Source: Alteromonas marina (GTDB lineage: Bacteria > Pseudomonadota > Gammaproteobacteria > Enterobacterales > Alteromonadaceae). Taken from it: a stretch of 64,000 bases of DNA. The stretch is taken from assembly GCF_000808575.1 (NCBI RefSeq), contig NZ_JWLW01000014.1, positions 62,001 to 126,000 of the forward strand, given 5' to 3'. Under the pieces are notes generated by a model. It was not told where the DNA came from. It did no database searches and saw only the letters and a program-made list of their open reading frames with translations. This document shows, in pieces, positions 55,448 to 63,653 of the stretch; the first letter of the stretch is position 1; each line of letters starts with the position of its first letter. A program made the translations under genes and the position numbers.

Positions 55448-55796
55448 GATTTCTTTATTCTGCTTTTCAGCCCTTTGTGCTTTTTATACGCCCCTTGCGT
55501 TCGCCTTACCTGAAGTGGTGGTGGAAATTAAAGAGCACTTATTCTTTCCTCAGGAAGTGATTGTGCCTGCAGGGCAAAAAGTAAAACTAACCTTTGTTAA
55601 TTTCGATGATACCCCCGAAGAAATAGATAGCTTTTCTTTGAACAGGGAAAAAGTGATATTTGCGAAAAGTCGAGGAACCATTTTTATTGGCCCATTAAAA
55701 GCCGGTGAGTATCCTTTTTTCGGCGAGTTTCACCCTAATAGCGCAGTAGGAAAGGTAATAGTTAAAAACAAAGAGGACACGCTGGATGCTAATTAA
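55431..55796 (+). CDS. Periplasmic cupredoxin-fold protein lacking the copper cysteine
   Basis: 121 residues with a signal peptide (cleavage near AFALPE, residue 25). The cupredoxin pattern is clear (FFPQEVIVPAGQKVKLTFVNFDDTPEEIDSFSLNREKV), but the copper-site segment reads YPFFGEFHPNSAVG: the usual cysteine is glycine and the methionine is lost. It is followed by an FTR1-like membrane protein and an outer-membrane-like protein, like periplasmic cupredoxins found with iron permeases (FTR1/EfeU). A role in iron handling is inferred; type-1 copper binding is unlikely. Overlaps the kinase gene by 17 bp and the next gene by 11 bp. Confidence 0.8.
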   Translation: MTTYSKISLFCFSALCAFYTPLAFALPEVVVEIKEHLFFPQEVIVPAGQKVKLTFVNFDDTPEEIDSFSLNREKVIFAKSRGTIFIGPLKAGEYPFFGEFHPNSAVGKVIVKNKEDTLDAN

Positions 55797-56550
55797 TACT
55801 GTCGTTCTCTTCTTGCGTGATACCTTGCCCATATTCCTGCTCATTAGTGTATTGCTGGTGCTGCCGCGTGTATCTACGCTTGCCGTTGCGTGGCGGGTGT
55901 TGCTGCTGGTATTGCTCGCTGTATTTACCTACCCCCAGCTAGGACTGGTATCGCAGCTATCAGAAGGTGCCGGATTTGAGTATCTCAAATCAATTCTGTT
56001 TTTTATTGCGTGGTTGGGTATGTGCCTTGTTGTCCTTTTGCCGTCACGTATCTCAAATTGGTTCAGTCTAGGCCTCACCCTACTAGTAATAGGTATTGGC
56101 TTACCCAATTCGCTGCACTTTTTAGTTTATTTTGTTTCCGAGTTATCACGTAATAGTGATAGTACGTTATTACTCTTGGGCACTATCATTGGTCTGGGTA
56201 TAAGTATTAGCATCGCGATTCTACTTAATATTTTGCTCACTCATTTTGTTAGCAAGCGAGCAACATACTTTTTTGCAACCACATTTGTGGCAGCTCAAAC
56301 CGCTAATATCGCATTACTATTGGAACAAACTGACACCTTCCCATCGCCAAGGCAGCTATGGGATAGCAGCACAATAATTAGCGACAATAGCGAATATGGT
56401 CATCTTCTGAATTCTCTCGTTGGCTATGAGGCTACGCCCTCGACGAGCTATTTATTGGTGTTTTGCTTCGCACTTATCGTGCCTAATTTAATTGCTTTCT
56501 TTTCTTCAAAAAAGAGATTCTCTGATGAAATTCAGGAGGTCGCACAGTGA
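55786..56550 (+). CDS. FTR1-like membrane protein, metal motif degenerate
   Basis: 254 residues with about seven hydrophobic segments. It begins MLINTVVLFLRDTLPIFLLI, resembling the start of FTR1/EfeU iron permeases where REGLE sits; here it is RDTLP (residues 11-15), so the metal-binding acid motif is altered, and I do not see a second REXXE. Position after a cupredoxin-fold protein supports the family. It may transport another ion, or be a structural or regulatory relative. Overlaps the next gene by 4 bp (GTGA). Confidence 0.65.
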   Translation: MLINTVVLFLRDTLPIFLLISVLLVLPRVSTLAVAWRVLLLVLLAVFTYPQLGLVSQLSEGAGFEYLKSILFFIAWLGMCLVVLLPSRISNWFSLGLTLLVIGIGLPNSLHFLVYFVSELSRNSDSTLLLLGTIIGLGISISIAILLNILLTHFVSKRATYFFATTFVAAQTANIALLLEQTDTFPSPRQLWDSSTIISDNSEYGHLLNSLVGYEATPSTSYLLVFCFALIVPNLIAFFSSKKRFSDEIQEVAQ

Positions 56551-57248
56551 GAGGTTTTCTCCTTACTGCTATCGCATTATGCGCCGTGTTTTCAAGTAAC
56601 GGTTATGCAGATAATTTTACCGTAGATAAGGTTTATCACCCTTATGTATTACCCTTTGAACGTGAGTTTGAGTGGCGACTTACCTCAAGACAAAATGACG
56701 ATGGCAATGTTTTAATGCAACGCTTCTCATTCGGCCATGCACTTTCAGAATTTATGATCCTCGAGACATACCTTGTCGGTGCGCGGGACGAAAATGAAGA
56801 TTTTGGCTTAGAAAGCTACGAAGTAGAGTTACGCTGGATGATGACTGAACAAGGGCGATACTGGGCTGACTGGGCAACGCTGTTTGAGCTGGAAAAGCAG
56901 CACAATACCGATGACTGGGAAGTTAAAGCGGGGATATTAACAGAAAAAGAATTTGGCCAATTCAGTTTAACAACTAACGTTAGCTTGGTGTACGAGTGGG
57001 GTCAAACTGTTGAGAATGAATGGGAAAGCGAATTTAAAGCCAAGTTTAGGTATCGCTGGATCCCTGAAGTACAACCTGGATTGGAAGTGTATGTAGCAGA
57101 GGACTTTATCGGGGTTGGTCCAGCATTCATGGGTATAAAACGCTTTGACCGACAGAAACAGTTAAAATGGGAACTGGGCTTTATTGCCGGACTAAATGGT
57201 GACAGTAAAGATCACACACTTCGAATGTCGTTGGAATACGAATTTTAA
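56547..57248 (+). CDS. Outer-membrane-like protein of the FTR1-like operon
   Basis: 233 residues from a GTG that overlaps the previous stop. Signal peptide with cleavage near GYADN (residue 21). The mature protein alternates charged and aromatic residues in strand-like segments (FEWRLTSRQ, YEVELRWMM, FKAKFRYRW) and ends LRMSLEYEF, with the terminal phenylalanine of outer-membrane barrels. About 10-12 strands fit its length. No family is recognised. Last gene of the first unit; a PmrA-like box follows 25 bp downstream. Confidence 0.7.
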   Translation: MRGFLLTAIALCAVFSSNGYADNFTVDKVYHPYVLPFEREFEWRLTSRQNDDGNVLMQRFSFGHALSEFMILETYLVGARDENEDFGLESYEVELRWMMTEQGRYWADWATLFELEKQHNTDDWEVKAGILTEKEFGQFSLTTNVSLVYEWGQTVENEWESEFKAKFRYRWIPEVQPGLEVYVAEDFIGVGPAFMGIKRFDRQKQLKWELGFIAGLNGDSKDHTLRMSLEYEF

Positions 57249-57273
57249 TGCAAGTTTGCACTTTAGCGCCTAA

Positions 57274-57290
57274 CTTAAGCTTTCCTTAAG
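57274..57290 (+). promoter_or_regulatory. PmrA/QseB-type box upstream of the glycosyltransferase unit
   Basis: CTTAAG (57274-57279), 5 bp, CTTAAG (57285-57290), with TAAAGT starting 10 bp later. Identical geometry to the boxes at 53428 and 60604. It lies 48 bp before the ATG of the glycosyltransferase gene. Confidence 0.78.
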
Positions 57291-57338
57291 GTTCAACATT
57301 TAAAGTGCACGTCATTCGATGATTTACCAAATATTCTT

Positions 57339-58076
57339 ATGCACCAGTTTGACGTCAGTGTTGTTTTACCTGCTAAAAATGAAGCCAAAAACCTTTCTGC
57401 TTTGTTACGAGAAATTGCAGAAGTGGTTCCAAGTACAACGACAGAAATTATTGTTGTTGATGACGGTAGCAGCGACGACTCCCTAGCCTTGCTGCATAAC
57501 CTTTCAAGCACCTTGCCGGTAAGTTGTCGTGTCATCGTCCACCCTATGAGCTGCGGTCAAAGCACTTCGGTTTTTCACGGCGTTTTACAGGCAAAAGGAA
57601 AGTGGATCATCACCCTTGATGCTGATGGGCAAAACGATCCTGCTGATATACCGCGACTTATTCGCGCAGCTAAAGACACTAATACAGTGCACTTCTGCGT
57701 TATCGGACATCGTAAAAAGCGAAAAGATACCCCGTGGAAGCGATTTCAGTCTAAAGTTGCCAATCGTGTTCGCCAGTGGATCCTACAAGACGACACACCA
57801 GACACGGGCTGTGGCTTGAAACTCCTCCCAAGAAGTACCTTTTTACTTTTGCCCTACTTCGACCATATGCACCGATATATCCCCGCTTTAACTAAAAGGC
57901 TTGGGGGAGAAGTGGTATGTGTATCGGTCAATCATCGCGCGCGTTTAGAAGGTAAATCAAATTACACAGCGTGGAATCGTGGCTGGGCAGGGATCATCGA
58001 TATGCTTGGCGTCAGATGGCTAATGTACAGAAATAAGCTTAATCAAATTGCCAGCGGAATGGGTCATGAAGACTAA
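57339..58076 (+). CDS. Family 2 glycosyltransferase, ArnC/DPM-like
   Basis: 245 residues. GT-A fold: VSVVLPAKNEAKNLSALL, EIIVVDDGSSDDS, and the metal-binding DADGQNDPADI. TPDTGCGLKLLPR and the C-terminal NYTAWNRGWAGIIDMLGVRWL match dolichol- or undecaprenyl-phosphate sugar transferases, but the two C-terminal membrane helices of ArnC are absent. It probably loads a sugar on undecaprenyl phosphate for the ArnT-like enzyme two genes downstream. First gene of its unit, with a PmrA-like box upstream; it overlaps the next gene by 11 bp. Confidence 0.88.
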   Translation: MHQFDVSVVLPAKNEAKNLSALLREIAEVVPSTTTEIIVVDDGSSDDSLALLHNLSSTLPVSCRVIVHPMSCGQSTSVFHGVLQAKGKWIITLDADGQNDPADIPRLIRAAKDTNTVHFCVIGHRKKRKDTPWKRFQSKVANRVRQWILQDDTPDTGCGLKLLPRSTFLLLPYFDHMHRYIPALTKRLGGEVVCVSVNHRARLEGKSNYTAWNRGWAGIIDMLGVRWLMYRNKLNQIASGMGHED

Positions 58077-58743
58077 TCTTCGCCGCCTCAAGAGCTTCAT
58101 ACAGTTTTTCATCGGGGCAGCAAGCATCGCGCTTATCTGCTATGTGTCGCTTGAAGTCACTGGTGAAGTATGGAAGCACGGTGATGATACAGATTGGTTG
58201 AATGCCTATATTTCAAATTTAAATTGGCAATCGCTGTGCATGATACTGAGTGGTTGTGTTGTACTTTTAACCATGGGCTTTCCCCGTCAGGCTGTCAGTT
58301 TTTTTTGCGGAGTGGGCTTTGGCGCATTGCAGGGAGGGTTAATTGCTTTGTTGCTAACGGTATTGTCTGCATGTATCGCCTATGCATTAGCAAATGGCCC
58401 TCTGCGCTCACTTGCCGTCCGTCTTTTAGGTACAAAATTAAAGCCTGTTGAAAACAAACTGGCCAAGCGAAGTTTTCGCAATGTGCTAATTGTTCGTTTA
58501 TTCCCTGTTGGCTCCAACCTAATCACAAACGCCGTCGCAGGTGTGCTAAGCGTTCCGTTTGTCCCGTTTATTGCTGCAAGTGCAATCGGCTTTGCGCCTC
58601 AAACTTTTTTATTTACCTTGCTTGGAAGCGGTTCACGATTTGTCAGCTCCCTCGAACAGCCTTTACAAATTGGTGGCTTAATCATTAGCCTTCTTCTACT
58701 TCTATCCTTATCAGGCATTGCTCGTAGGAGTGAGCCGTCGTGA
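58066..58743 (+). CDS. VTT-domain membrane protein (DedA/TVP38 family)
   Basis: 225 residues from the ATG at 58066, overlapping the previous stop by 11 bp; an earlier GTG would add six residues. About six hydrophobic segments. The VTT/SNARE-associated pattern is present (GFPRQAVSFFCGVGFGALQGG, then RLFPVGSNLITNAVAGV). DedA-superfamily proteins are now linked to recycling of undecaprenyl phosphate and lipid flipping. Placed between two polyprenyl-phosphate sugar transferases, a role in moving or recycling the lipid carrier is an attractive inference. Overlaps the next gene by 4 bp. Confidence 0.85.
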   Translation: MKTNLRRLKSFIQFFIGAASIALICYVSLEVTGEVWKHGDDTDWLNAYISNLNWQSLCMILSGCVVLLTMGFPRQAVSFFCGVGFGALQGGLIALLLTVLSACIAYALANGPLRSLAVRLLGTKLKPVENKLAKRSFRNVLIVRLFPVGSNLITNAVAGVLSVPFVPFIAASAIGFAPQTFLFTLLGSGSRFVSSLEQPLQIGGLIISLLLLLSLSGIARRSEPS

Positions 58744-60554
58744 GGCTTGTGCTTAATTCGAATAGCCATGTATCTACCCTGTTCTTTTTTGCCTGTGCTC
58801 TGATATTTGTTGGTCTGGGTTTCAGAGATGCTTGGCCCCCCGATGAGCCTCGATTTGCCTTAGTCGCAAAAGAGATGGTGAACAGCGGACAGTGGCTTGT
58901 GCCCATGCGCGGTGGCGAAATTTATCCAGACAAGCCCCCTGTGTTTATGTGGTGTATTGCCTTCTTTTACCTTATTACGGGTAGCCTAAAGGTGGCTATG
59001 CTCCTGCCTAACGCTATCGCAAGCCTTGTCACTTTGGGGTTAACCTACAAGCTATCGCTAAGACTTGCCAATGAAAAAGCGGCAATGTTGAGTATGCTCG
59101 TACTTCTACTGAGCCCTCAGTTTCTTATTCAAGCCAAATTCGCTCAAATAGATGCCCTTGTCGCCTGCTTTATTTGGGTTGGCGTCTACGGACTCATTCA
59201 GCACTTTTATGTGCATGTTAATTGGCGGTGGTACTTTGCAGCATGGTTCTTTATGGGGCTTGGGATCATAACCAAAGGCGTTGGCTTTTTACCTGTTCTT
59301 TTATTTATCCCCATTGCATTTTTCGCATTTACCAGCGGCTCACATCGCGGCAAGTGGTCATTGCGCATGTTGTTTGGCCCCTTAATCATGCTATCAGTTG
59401 TGGCGATGTGGCTTGCACCTCTGCTTTATCTTGGTTTGATAAAACAAGAGCCTCAAATACAACAATACTTGTCGAACATTTTGTTTAAACAAACGGCTGA
59501 GCGATATGCCAATGCCTGGCACCACATAGAGCCCTGGTATTACTATATTGTTGAAGTTATTCCTGTATTTTGGATAACTCCAATTGCCATACTTGTATCA
59601 AAAGCTAAGTCGTTAAAAGATGTACTTACTCACACCCCCGCTTACTCATCGCTGTTTATATGGGTAATGTTGGTTGTCATTTTCTTTAGTATCAGCCCAG
59701 GTAAACGTGGTGTTTATGTGCTACCGGCACTGCCTGCGTTGAGTATGGTTGCAGGTCTGGTACTTGCGAATTCAACTGTATCAAGAGGGTTGGTGCTTTT
59801 TGCGCGCGCAGTTACTTCGTTAATCTCTGCCGTTTTATTGATTGCTGGCTTAGCACTGCTTTTTCACGAGCCCACCGCTGCTAAGCTGATGACGCGCTTT
59901 GACAGCGACAGCGAAACCCTTGTTTGTTTAAGCATAGTATTACTTGTACTCGGATTCGCTGGGCTTTGTACTCATATTGTCTACTATGTTTGCAATAAAA
60001 AGCGCAACGCAGGGGATGGAGAATTACTCGCCCGCCAATTACTGGCATGGCTTTTCATTTTAACTGTAATTCCTTCCACATTCGGTGCATGGCTGCTAAA
60101 CGACTACCGTACTCCCCGTATAGTCCTTCAAAATGCAGAAAGCCAAATAAGTAATATGTTGACGAAGGATTCAACTGCCTTCGAGGTAGGGATAGTCAGC
60201 TTTAAAGAACAGTATTTGCTTTATTCACCCTTTGAAATGGCTCATTTTGGTTACCATACCCCTAAAGAAGTAGAAAACGGTACAGCGTGGGCTTGGTTGA
60301 CCGATACTTCCGAGCCTTCCCGCGAGCAGACAAAGGTTTCAGGCCAGCGGGTTAGACCGCCAATACGTCAACGCTTTTTGTTAGTTCCAAGTGACTACAA
60401 ATTTCAATGTGTAGACTTATCACAAGCCACTTCACTGGGTGTAGCCCACCGTGACGAATGGTTGTTGCTTCCTGCCACTGCTGCGAACGCTACCTGTGAT
60501 TTACCTGCTAATGGCCCAGTTTTTAATAGCTATGACGGCTCAGCGATTAATTAG
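58740..60554 (+). CDS. ArnT/PMT-like membrane glycosyltransferase
   Basis: 604 residues with about 12 membrane segments in the first 450 residues. GFRDAWPPDEPRFALVAKEM and GEIYPDKPPVFMW match the GT83 ArnT pattern, with the acidic DEPR catalytic loop. A C-terminal periplasmic domain of about 150 residues follows. ArnT transfers aminoarabinose from undecaprenyl phosphate to lipid A, giving polymyxin resistance. No aminoarabinose synthesis genes are here, so the donor sugar may differ. GTG start overlaps the previous stop by 4 bp. Last gene of the unit. Confidence 0.88.
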   Translation: MRLVLNSNSHVSTLFFFACALIFVGLGFRDAWPPDEPRFALVAKEMVNSGQWLVPMRGGEIYPDKPPVFMWCIAFFYLITGSLKVAMLLPNAIASLVTLGLTYKLSLRLANEKAAMLSMLVLLLSPQFLIQAKFAQIDALVACFIWVGVYGLIQHFYVHVNWRWYFAAWFFMGLGIITKGVGFLPVLLFIPIAFFAFTSGSHRGKWSLRMLFGPLIMLSVVAMWLAPLLYLGLIKQEPQIQQYLSNILFKQTAERYANAWHHIEPWYYYIVEVIPVFWITPIAILVSKAKSLKDVLTHTPAYSSLFIWVMLVVIFFSISPGKRGVYVLPALPALSMVAGLVLANSTVSRGLVLFARAVTSLISAVLLIAGLALLFHEPTAAKLMTRFDSDSETLVCLSIVLLVLGFAGLCTHIVYYVCNKKRNAGDGELLARQLLAWLFILTVIPSTFGAWLLNDYRTPRIVLQNAESQISNMLTKDSTAFEVGIVSFKEQYLLYSPFEMAHFGYHTPKEVENGTAWAWLTDTSEPSREQTKVSGQRVRPPIRQRFLLVPSDYKFQCVDLSQATSLGVAHRDEWLLLPATAANATCDLPANGPVFNSYDGSAIN

Positions 60555-60603
60555 CTTGGGCGTTTTTAACATTTTGGACTGACATTTATAAAAGTTTTTA
60601 CCA

Positions 60604-60620
60604 CTTAAGGTTCTCTTAAG
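60604..60620 (+). promoter_or_regulatory. PmrA/QseB-type box upstream of the biosynthetic unit
   Basis: CTTAAG (60604-60609), 5 bp, CTTAAG (60615-60620). AATACT begins 10 bp later. The box lies 34 bp before the ATG of the thermostable-hemolysin-family gene and repeats the geometry of the other two boxes. Confidence 0.76.
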
Positions 60621-60654
60621 GTCTCGCGTAAATACTCATAACATCGCAAAACCA

Positions 60655-61410
60655 ATGAGCATGTTTATGAGTCACGTTTTAGCTTCAGTTCCAACCCAGA
60701 TTGCTAGTCAGCAATCTGCGATTGTCTCAAAGGAAAAGCCCGCTATAACCTTTATCGCGGCAAAACATGGACATAATGCCCGCCGCCGTATTGAAGCGTT
60801 TATAGCGAGTGGTTTTAAAGCTCGCTACAACGCACGAGTAACTTCCTTTATGCCTATGCTGTTTGCTCTTGAAGCTAAGGGAGTTAAAGCCGCCGCAGGC
60901 GCAAGGTTTGCCGCCTATGATGGTCAGTATAATTCTCTTTTTATAGAGCAATACCTTAACACTTCGGTAGAAACTGCCCTCACCCTACAAGGGATAACCG
61001 TAAACAGAGCGCATATTGCTGAAGTTGGTAACCTTTTTAGCAGTGCATCGCGCTATACCCTCCCCTTGTTATTTGCCCTGTTCTTCGTTTTAAAACGATG
61101 TGGTAGCAAATATCTGGTTTTCAGTGCGACCTCACAGCTTACCTCTTTACTCATGGGCGCGGGTATTCAACTGCTCCCCCTTGTTAAAGCCGAGGTATCA
61201 AAACTTAAAGGGAATAGCGACGACTGGGGCACCTATTACGACACGGCTCCTCAGGTTACTGCCCTGTCGCTAAATCACGTAACCCAACACATAATTGGCT
61301 GCCCTGAACTTAATGCTCATTACCAACGTGCAATTGAGCTTATTTCCGCAAATGTGGATGCGTTAACGCAAAATATCTGCACAAAAAAGGAAACAGCGTA
61401 TGTTGCTTAA
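60655..61410 (+). CDS. Thermostable-hemolysin-family protein
   Basis: 251 residues, soluble, no signal peptide. AITFIAAKHGHNARRRIEAFIA, FIEQYLNTSVETAL and HIAEVGNLFSSASRYTLPLLFAL match the family named after Vibrio delta-type thermostable hemolysin. The EVGNL segment and alternating strand pattern recall GNAT and acyl-homoserine-lactone synthase folds, so an acyltransferase role is plausible (inference). Next to an acyl ligase, it could use an activated acyl group. Overlaps the ligase gene by 11 bp. First of a four-gene unit under a PmrA-like box. Confidence 0.8.
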   Translation: MSMFMSHVLASVPTQIASQQSAIVSKEKPAITFIAAKHGHNARRRIEAFIASGFKARYNARVTSFMPMLFALEAKGVKAAAGARFAAYDGQYNSLFIEQYLNTSVETALTLQGITVNRAHIAEVGNLFSSASRYTLPLLFALFFVLKRCGSKYLVFSATSQLTSLLMGAGIQLLPLVKAEVSKLKGNSDDWGTYYDTAPQVTALSLNHVTQHIIGCPELNAHYQRAIELISANVDALTQNICTKKETAYVA

Positions 61411-62914
61411 TCAGTATATAAACGGGCATGACGATGACGTTGCGCTTAAATGCAAAGACGGTTCAATGACTTACCGCGCCCTTTTGAGCGCCGTCGAGAA
61501 CCTCGCAAGCTGGATAACAAACCACAATGTCGAGAGGGTCGGCATTGCCTTTGACAATAGCTTTGCATGGGTGATTGCTGATTTAGCCTGCCAACAGGCT
61601 AACGTTTGCTGCGTCCCCGTTCCGCTATTTTTTACCGCTTCCCAACAAGAACATGTATTAAATGAGAGCCAGTGTCACTTTTTATTGACCAATCGCGGTG
61701 GTGAACTAAGTGAATGGAGTGAGTCACCGGCTGTTCTTGATAGCGAAAACGACATTGTCGCTCATCCACTCAAACATGACTCTCGTGTATACACACCTGT
61801 AGGAACCAATAAAATAACCTTTACTTCTGGCTCTACGGGCTCACCGAAAGGCGTGTGCCTGTCAACTGAATCGCAATGGAAAGTTGCCCATTCTATTGAG
61901 CGCGCTGTTCAACCAGAAATAGTGAACCACCTGTGTTTATTGCCATTGTCTACCCTACTTGAAAATATTGCAGGTGTTTACGCCCCTCTGTACCACGGCG
62001 GCACGGTTTATTTAGCCACGGCATCTGAGCGCGGATTTCAAGGAAGCAAACTCGTCAATCCAAACGCACTGCTGTCACTGATAGACCGCGTTCAACCATC
62101 GTCTGTGATTTTGGTGCCCGACTTGCTAATGGTGCTAGTACAGGCATGTAATCAGGGCTGGACACCACCTTCATCACTAATGTTCATTGCTGTTGGCGGT
62201 GCACATGTAGCGCCCACTTTGCTGGCGCAAGCTCAAGCGAAGGGACTACCAGTATTTGAAGGTTATGGCTTATCTGAAGCGGTATCAGTATCAACATTGA
62301 ACACGCCCAATTGCAATACGATGGGCAGTGCCGGAAAAACGCTTGGTCATAATCAACTGCACATCGAAGAGGGTGAAATTGTAGTTACAGGCAACCACTT
62401 TCTGGGCTATCTGAATCAACCTTCCTCATTTTATCCGACCCAGGTCAGAACCGGCGATTTAGGCTTTTTTTCTGACAACACACTTACGCTGAATGGGCGT
62501 ATAAAAAACATAATGGTGAACAGCTTTGGCAGAAATGTATCGCCAGAGTGGATTGAATCTTTACTGCTGGGAACAGGACTGTTTAGGCAGGCTTTGGTGT
62601 ATTGCGAAGCTAAACCCTACTGTGTCGCGCTCCTCGTACCCGCTTCCAATACTATTTCTAATACACAGATTCAAAGCACCGTGGCGCTTATCAATAAGCA
62701 GTTACCTGACTATGCGCAAGTTGTTAATTTCGCCACCATCGGTCTTTGTACGCCAGAAAACCAACTGCTTACCCCAACGGGAAAACTGAAGCGTGACGCA
62801 ATAATTGCCCGCTACGCGACTGACTTAGACATGCTCTACCAAGGCCAAGACCAACACCAGTACAGCGTTCAAAGTACAACAGCATTTTCTTCTCAATTTG
62901 TTATCAAGGAATAA
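61400..62914 (+). CDS. AMP-dependent acyl ligase
   Basis: 504 residues, ANL superfamily. The P-loop-like A3 motif is TFTSGSTGSPKG (141-151), A5 is FEGYGLSEAV, and the C-terminal domain has GRIKNIMVNSFGRNV and LTPTGKLKR with the catalytic lysine. It activates a carboxylic acid as an acyl-AMP, and probably an acyl thioester. The substrate is not known; the family resembles long-chain fatty acyl-CoA ligases. Overlaps the previous gene by 11 bp and precedes the next by 3 bp. Confidence 0.9.
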   Translation: MLLNQYINGHDDDVALKCKDGSMTYRALLSAVENLASWITNHNVERVGIAFDNSFAWVIADLACQQANVCCVPVPLFFTASQQEHVLNESQCHFLLTNRGGELSEWSESPAVLDSENDIVAHPLKHDSRVYTPVGTNKITFTSGSTGSPKGVCLSTESQWKVAHSIERAVQPEIVNHLCLLPLSTLLENIAGVYAPLYHGGTVYLATASERGFQGSKLVNPNALLSLIDRVQPSSVILVPDLLMVLVQACNQGWTPPSSLMFIAVGGAHVAPTLLAQAQAKGLPVFEGYGLSEAVSVSTLNTPNCNTMGSAGKTLGHNQLHIEEGEIVVTGNHFLGYLNQPSSFYPTQVRTGDLGFFSDNTLTLNGRIKNIMVNSFGRNVSPEWIESLLLGTGLFRQALVYCEAKPYCVALLVPASNTISNTQIQSTVALINKQLPDYAQVVNFATIGLCTPENQLLTPTGKLKRDAIIARYATDLDMLYQGQDQHQYSVQSTTAFSSQFVIKE

Positions 62915-62917
62915 TTT

Positions 62918-63589
62918 ATGAATTTCTATCAGCAACTTCAAAGCAACACCGAACATGCCAGACAGTCATTCTTACAGGCGCCGATTATACAACGCTGCTT
63001 TAACGGTGATTTTAACCTAAACGACTATATTGCCTTTCTTCAACAGGCTTATCATCACGTTAAGTTTACTGTACCCCTGCTTATGGCTACAGGTGCCAAA
63101 CTCAACGAAGATAAGGAATGGCTAAGAGAAGCAATTGGTGAATACATTGAAGAAGAAATGGGTCACCAAGAGTGGATCCTTAACGACCTTGCAGCCTGTG
63201 GCGTTGATAAAGAACAGGCGAGGAAAAGTCAGCCTGCACCCGCCACTGAATTAATGGTTGCCTATGCTTTTGATGCAATAGCACGCAAAAGCCCACTGTA
63301 TTTTTTTGGCATGGTATTCGTTTTAGAGGGCACAAGTATTGCGCTTGCCGACGCGGCTGCAAAACAAATCAAAGACAAGTTATCTCTGCCTAAATCAGCG
63401 TTTAAATACCTTACCTCTCACGGTGCGCTAGACCAAGAGCACATTGTTTTCTTTGAAGGGCTTATGAACAAAATTACTGACCCCAAAGAGCAGCAAATGA
63501 TCATTCACAGCGCGAACATGTTTTATCGCTTATACGGAGATATCTTTCGCGAATTAACACCTGAACACGGTTTGGAACAGGTTGCTTGA
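62918..63589 (+). CDS. TenA/heme-oxygenase-like protein, possible di-iron oxidase
   Basis: 223 residues, all helical, similar to TenA/PqqC-type proteins. The residues that would hold two irons in heme-oxygenase-like diiron oxidases are present: Glu80 and His83 (EEEMGHQ), Glu137 (VLEGTS), His168, Asp172 and His175 (SHGALDQEH). Relatives such as UndA decarboxylate fatty acids to alkenes, and others modify amino acids. Beside an acyl ligase and a dehydrogenase it may oxidise an acyl substrate. Iron binding is inferred from the motif alone. An older annotation of this family as transcriptional regulator is unlikely here. Confidence 0.85.
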   Translation: MNFYQQLQSNTEHARQSFLQAPIIQRCFNGDFNLNDYIAFLQQAYHHVKFTVPLLMATGAKLNEDKEWLREAIGEYIEEEMGHQEWILNDLAACGVDKEQARKSQPAPATELMVAYAFDAIARKSPLYFFGMVFVLEGTSIALADAAAKQIKDKLSLPKSAFKYLTSHGALDQEHIVFFEGLMNKITDPKEQQMIIHSANMFYRLYGDIFRELTPEHGLEQVA

Positions 63590-63653
63590 ATTCAAGGGTT
63601 TACCTCTGGTGCTTATCCCCGAGGTAAATTGCTAATACGTTAAGGTAAATACA

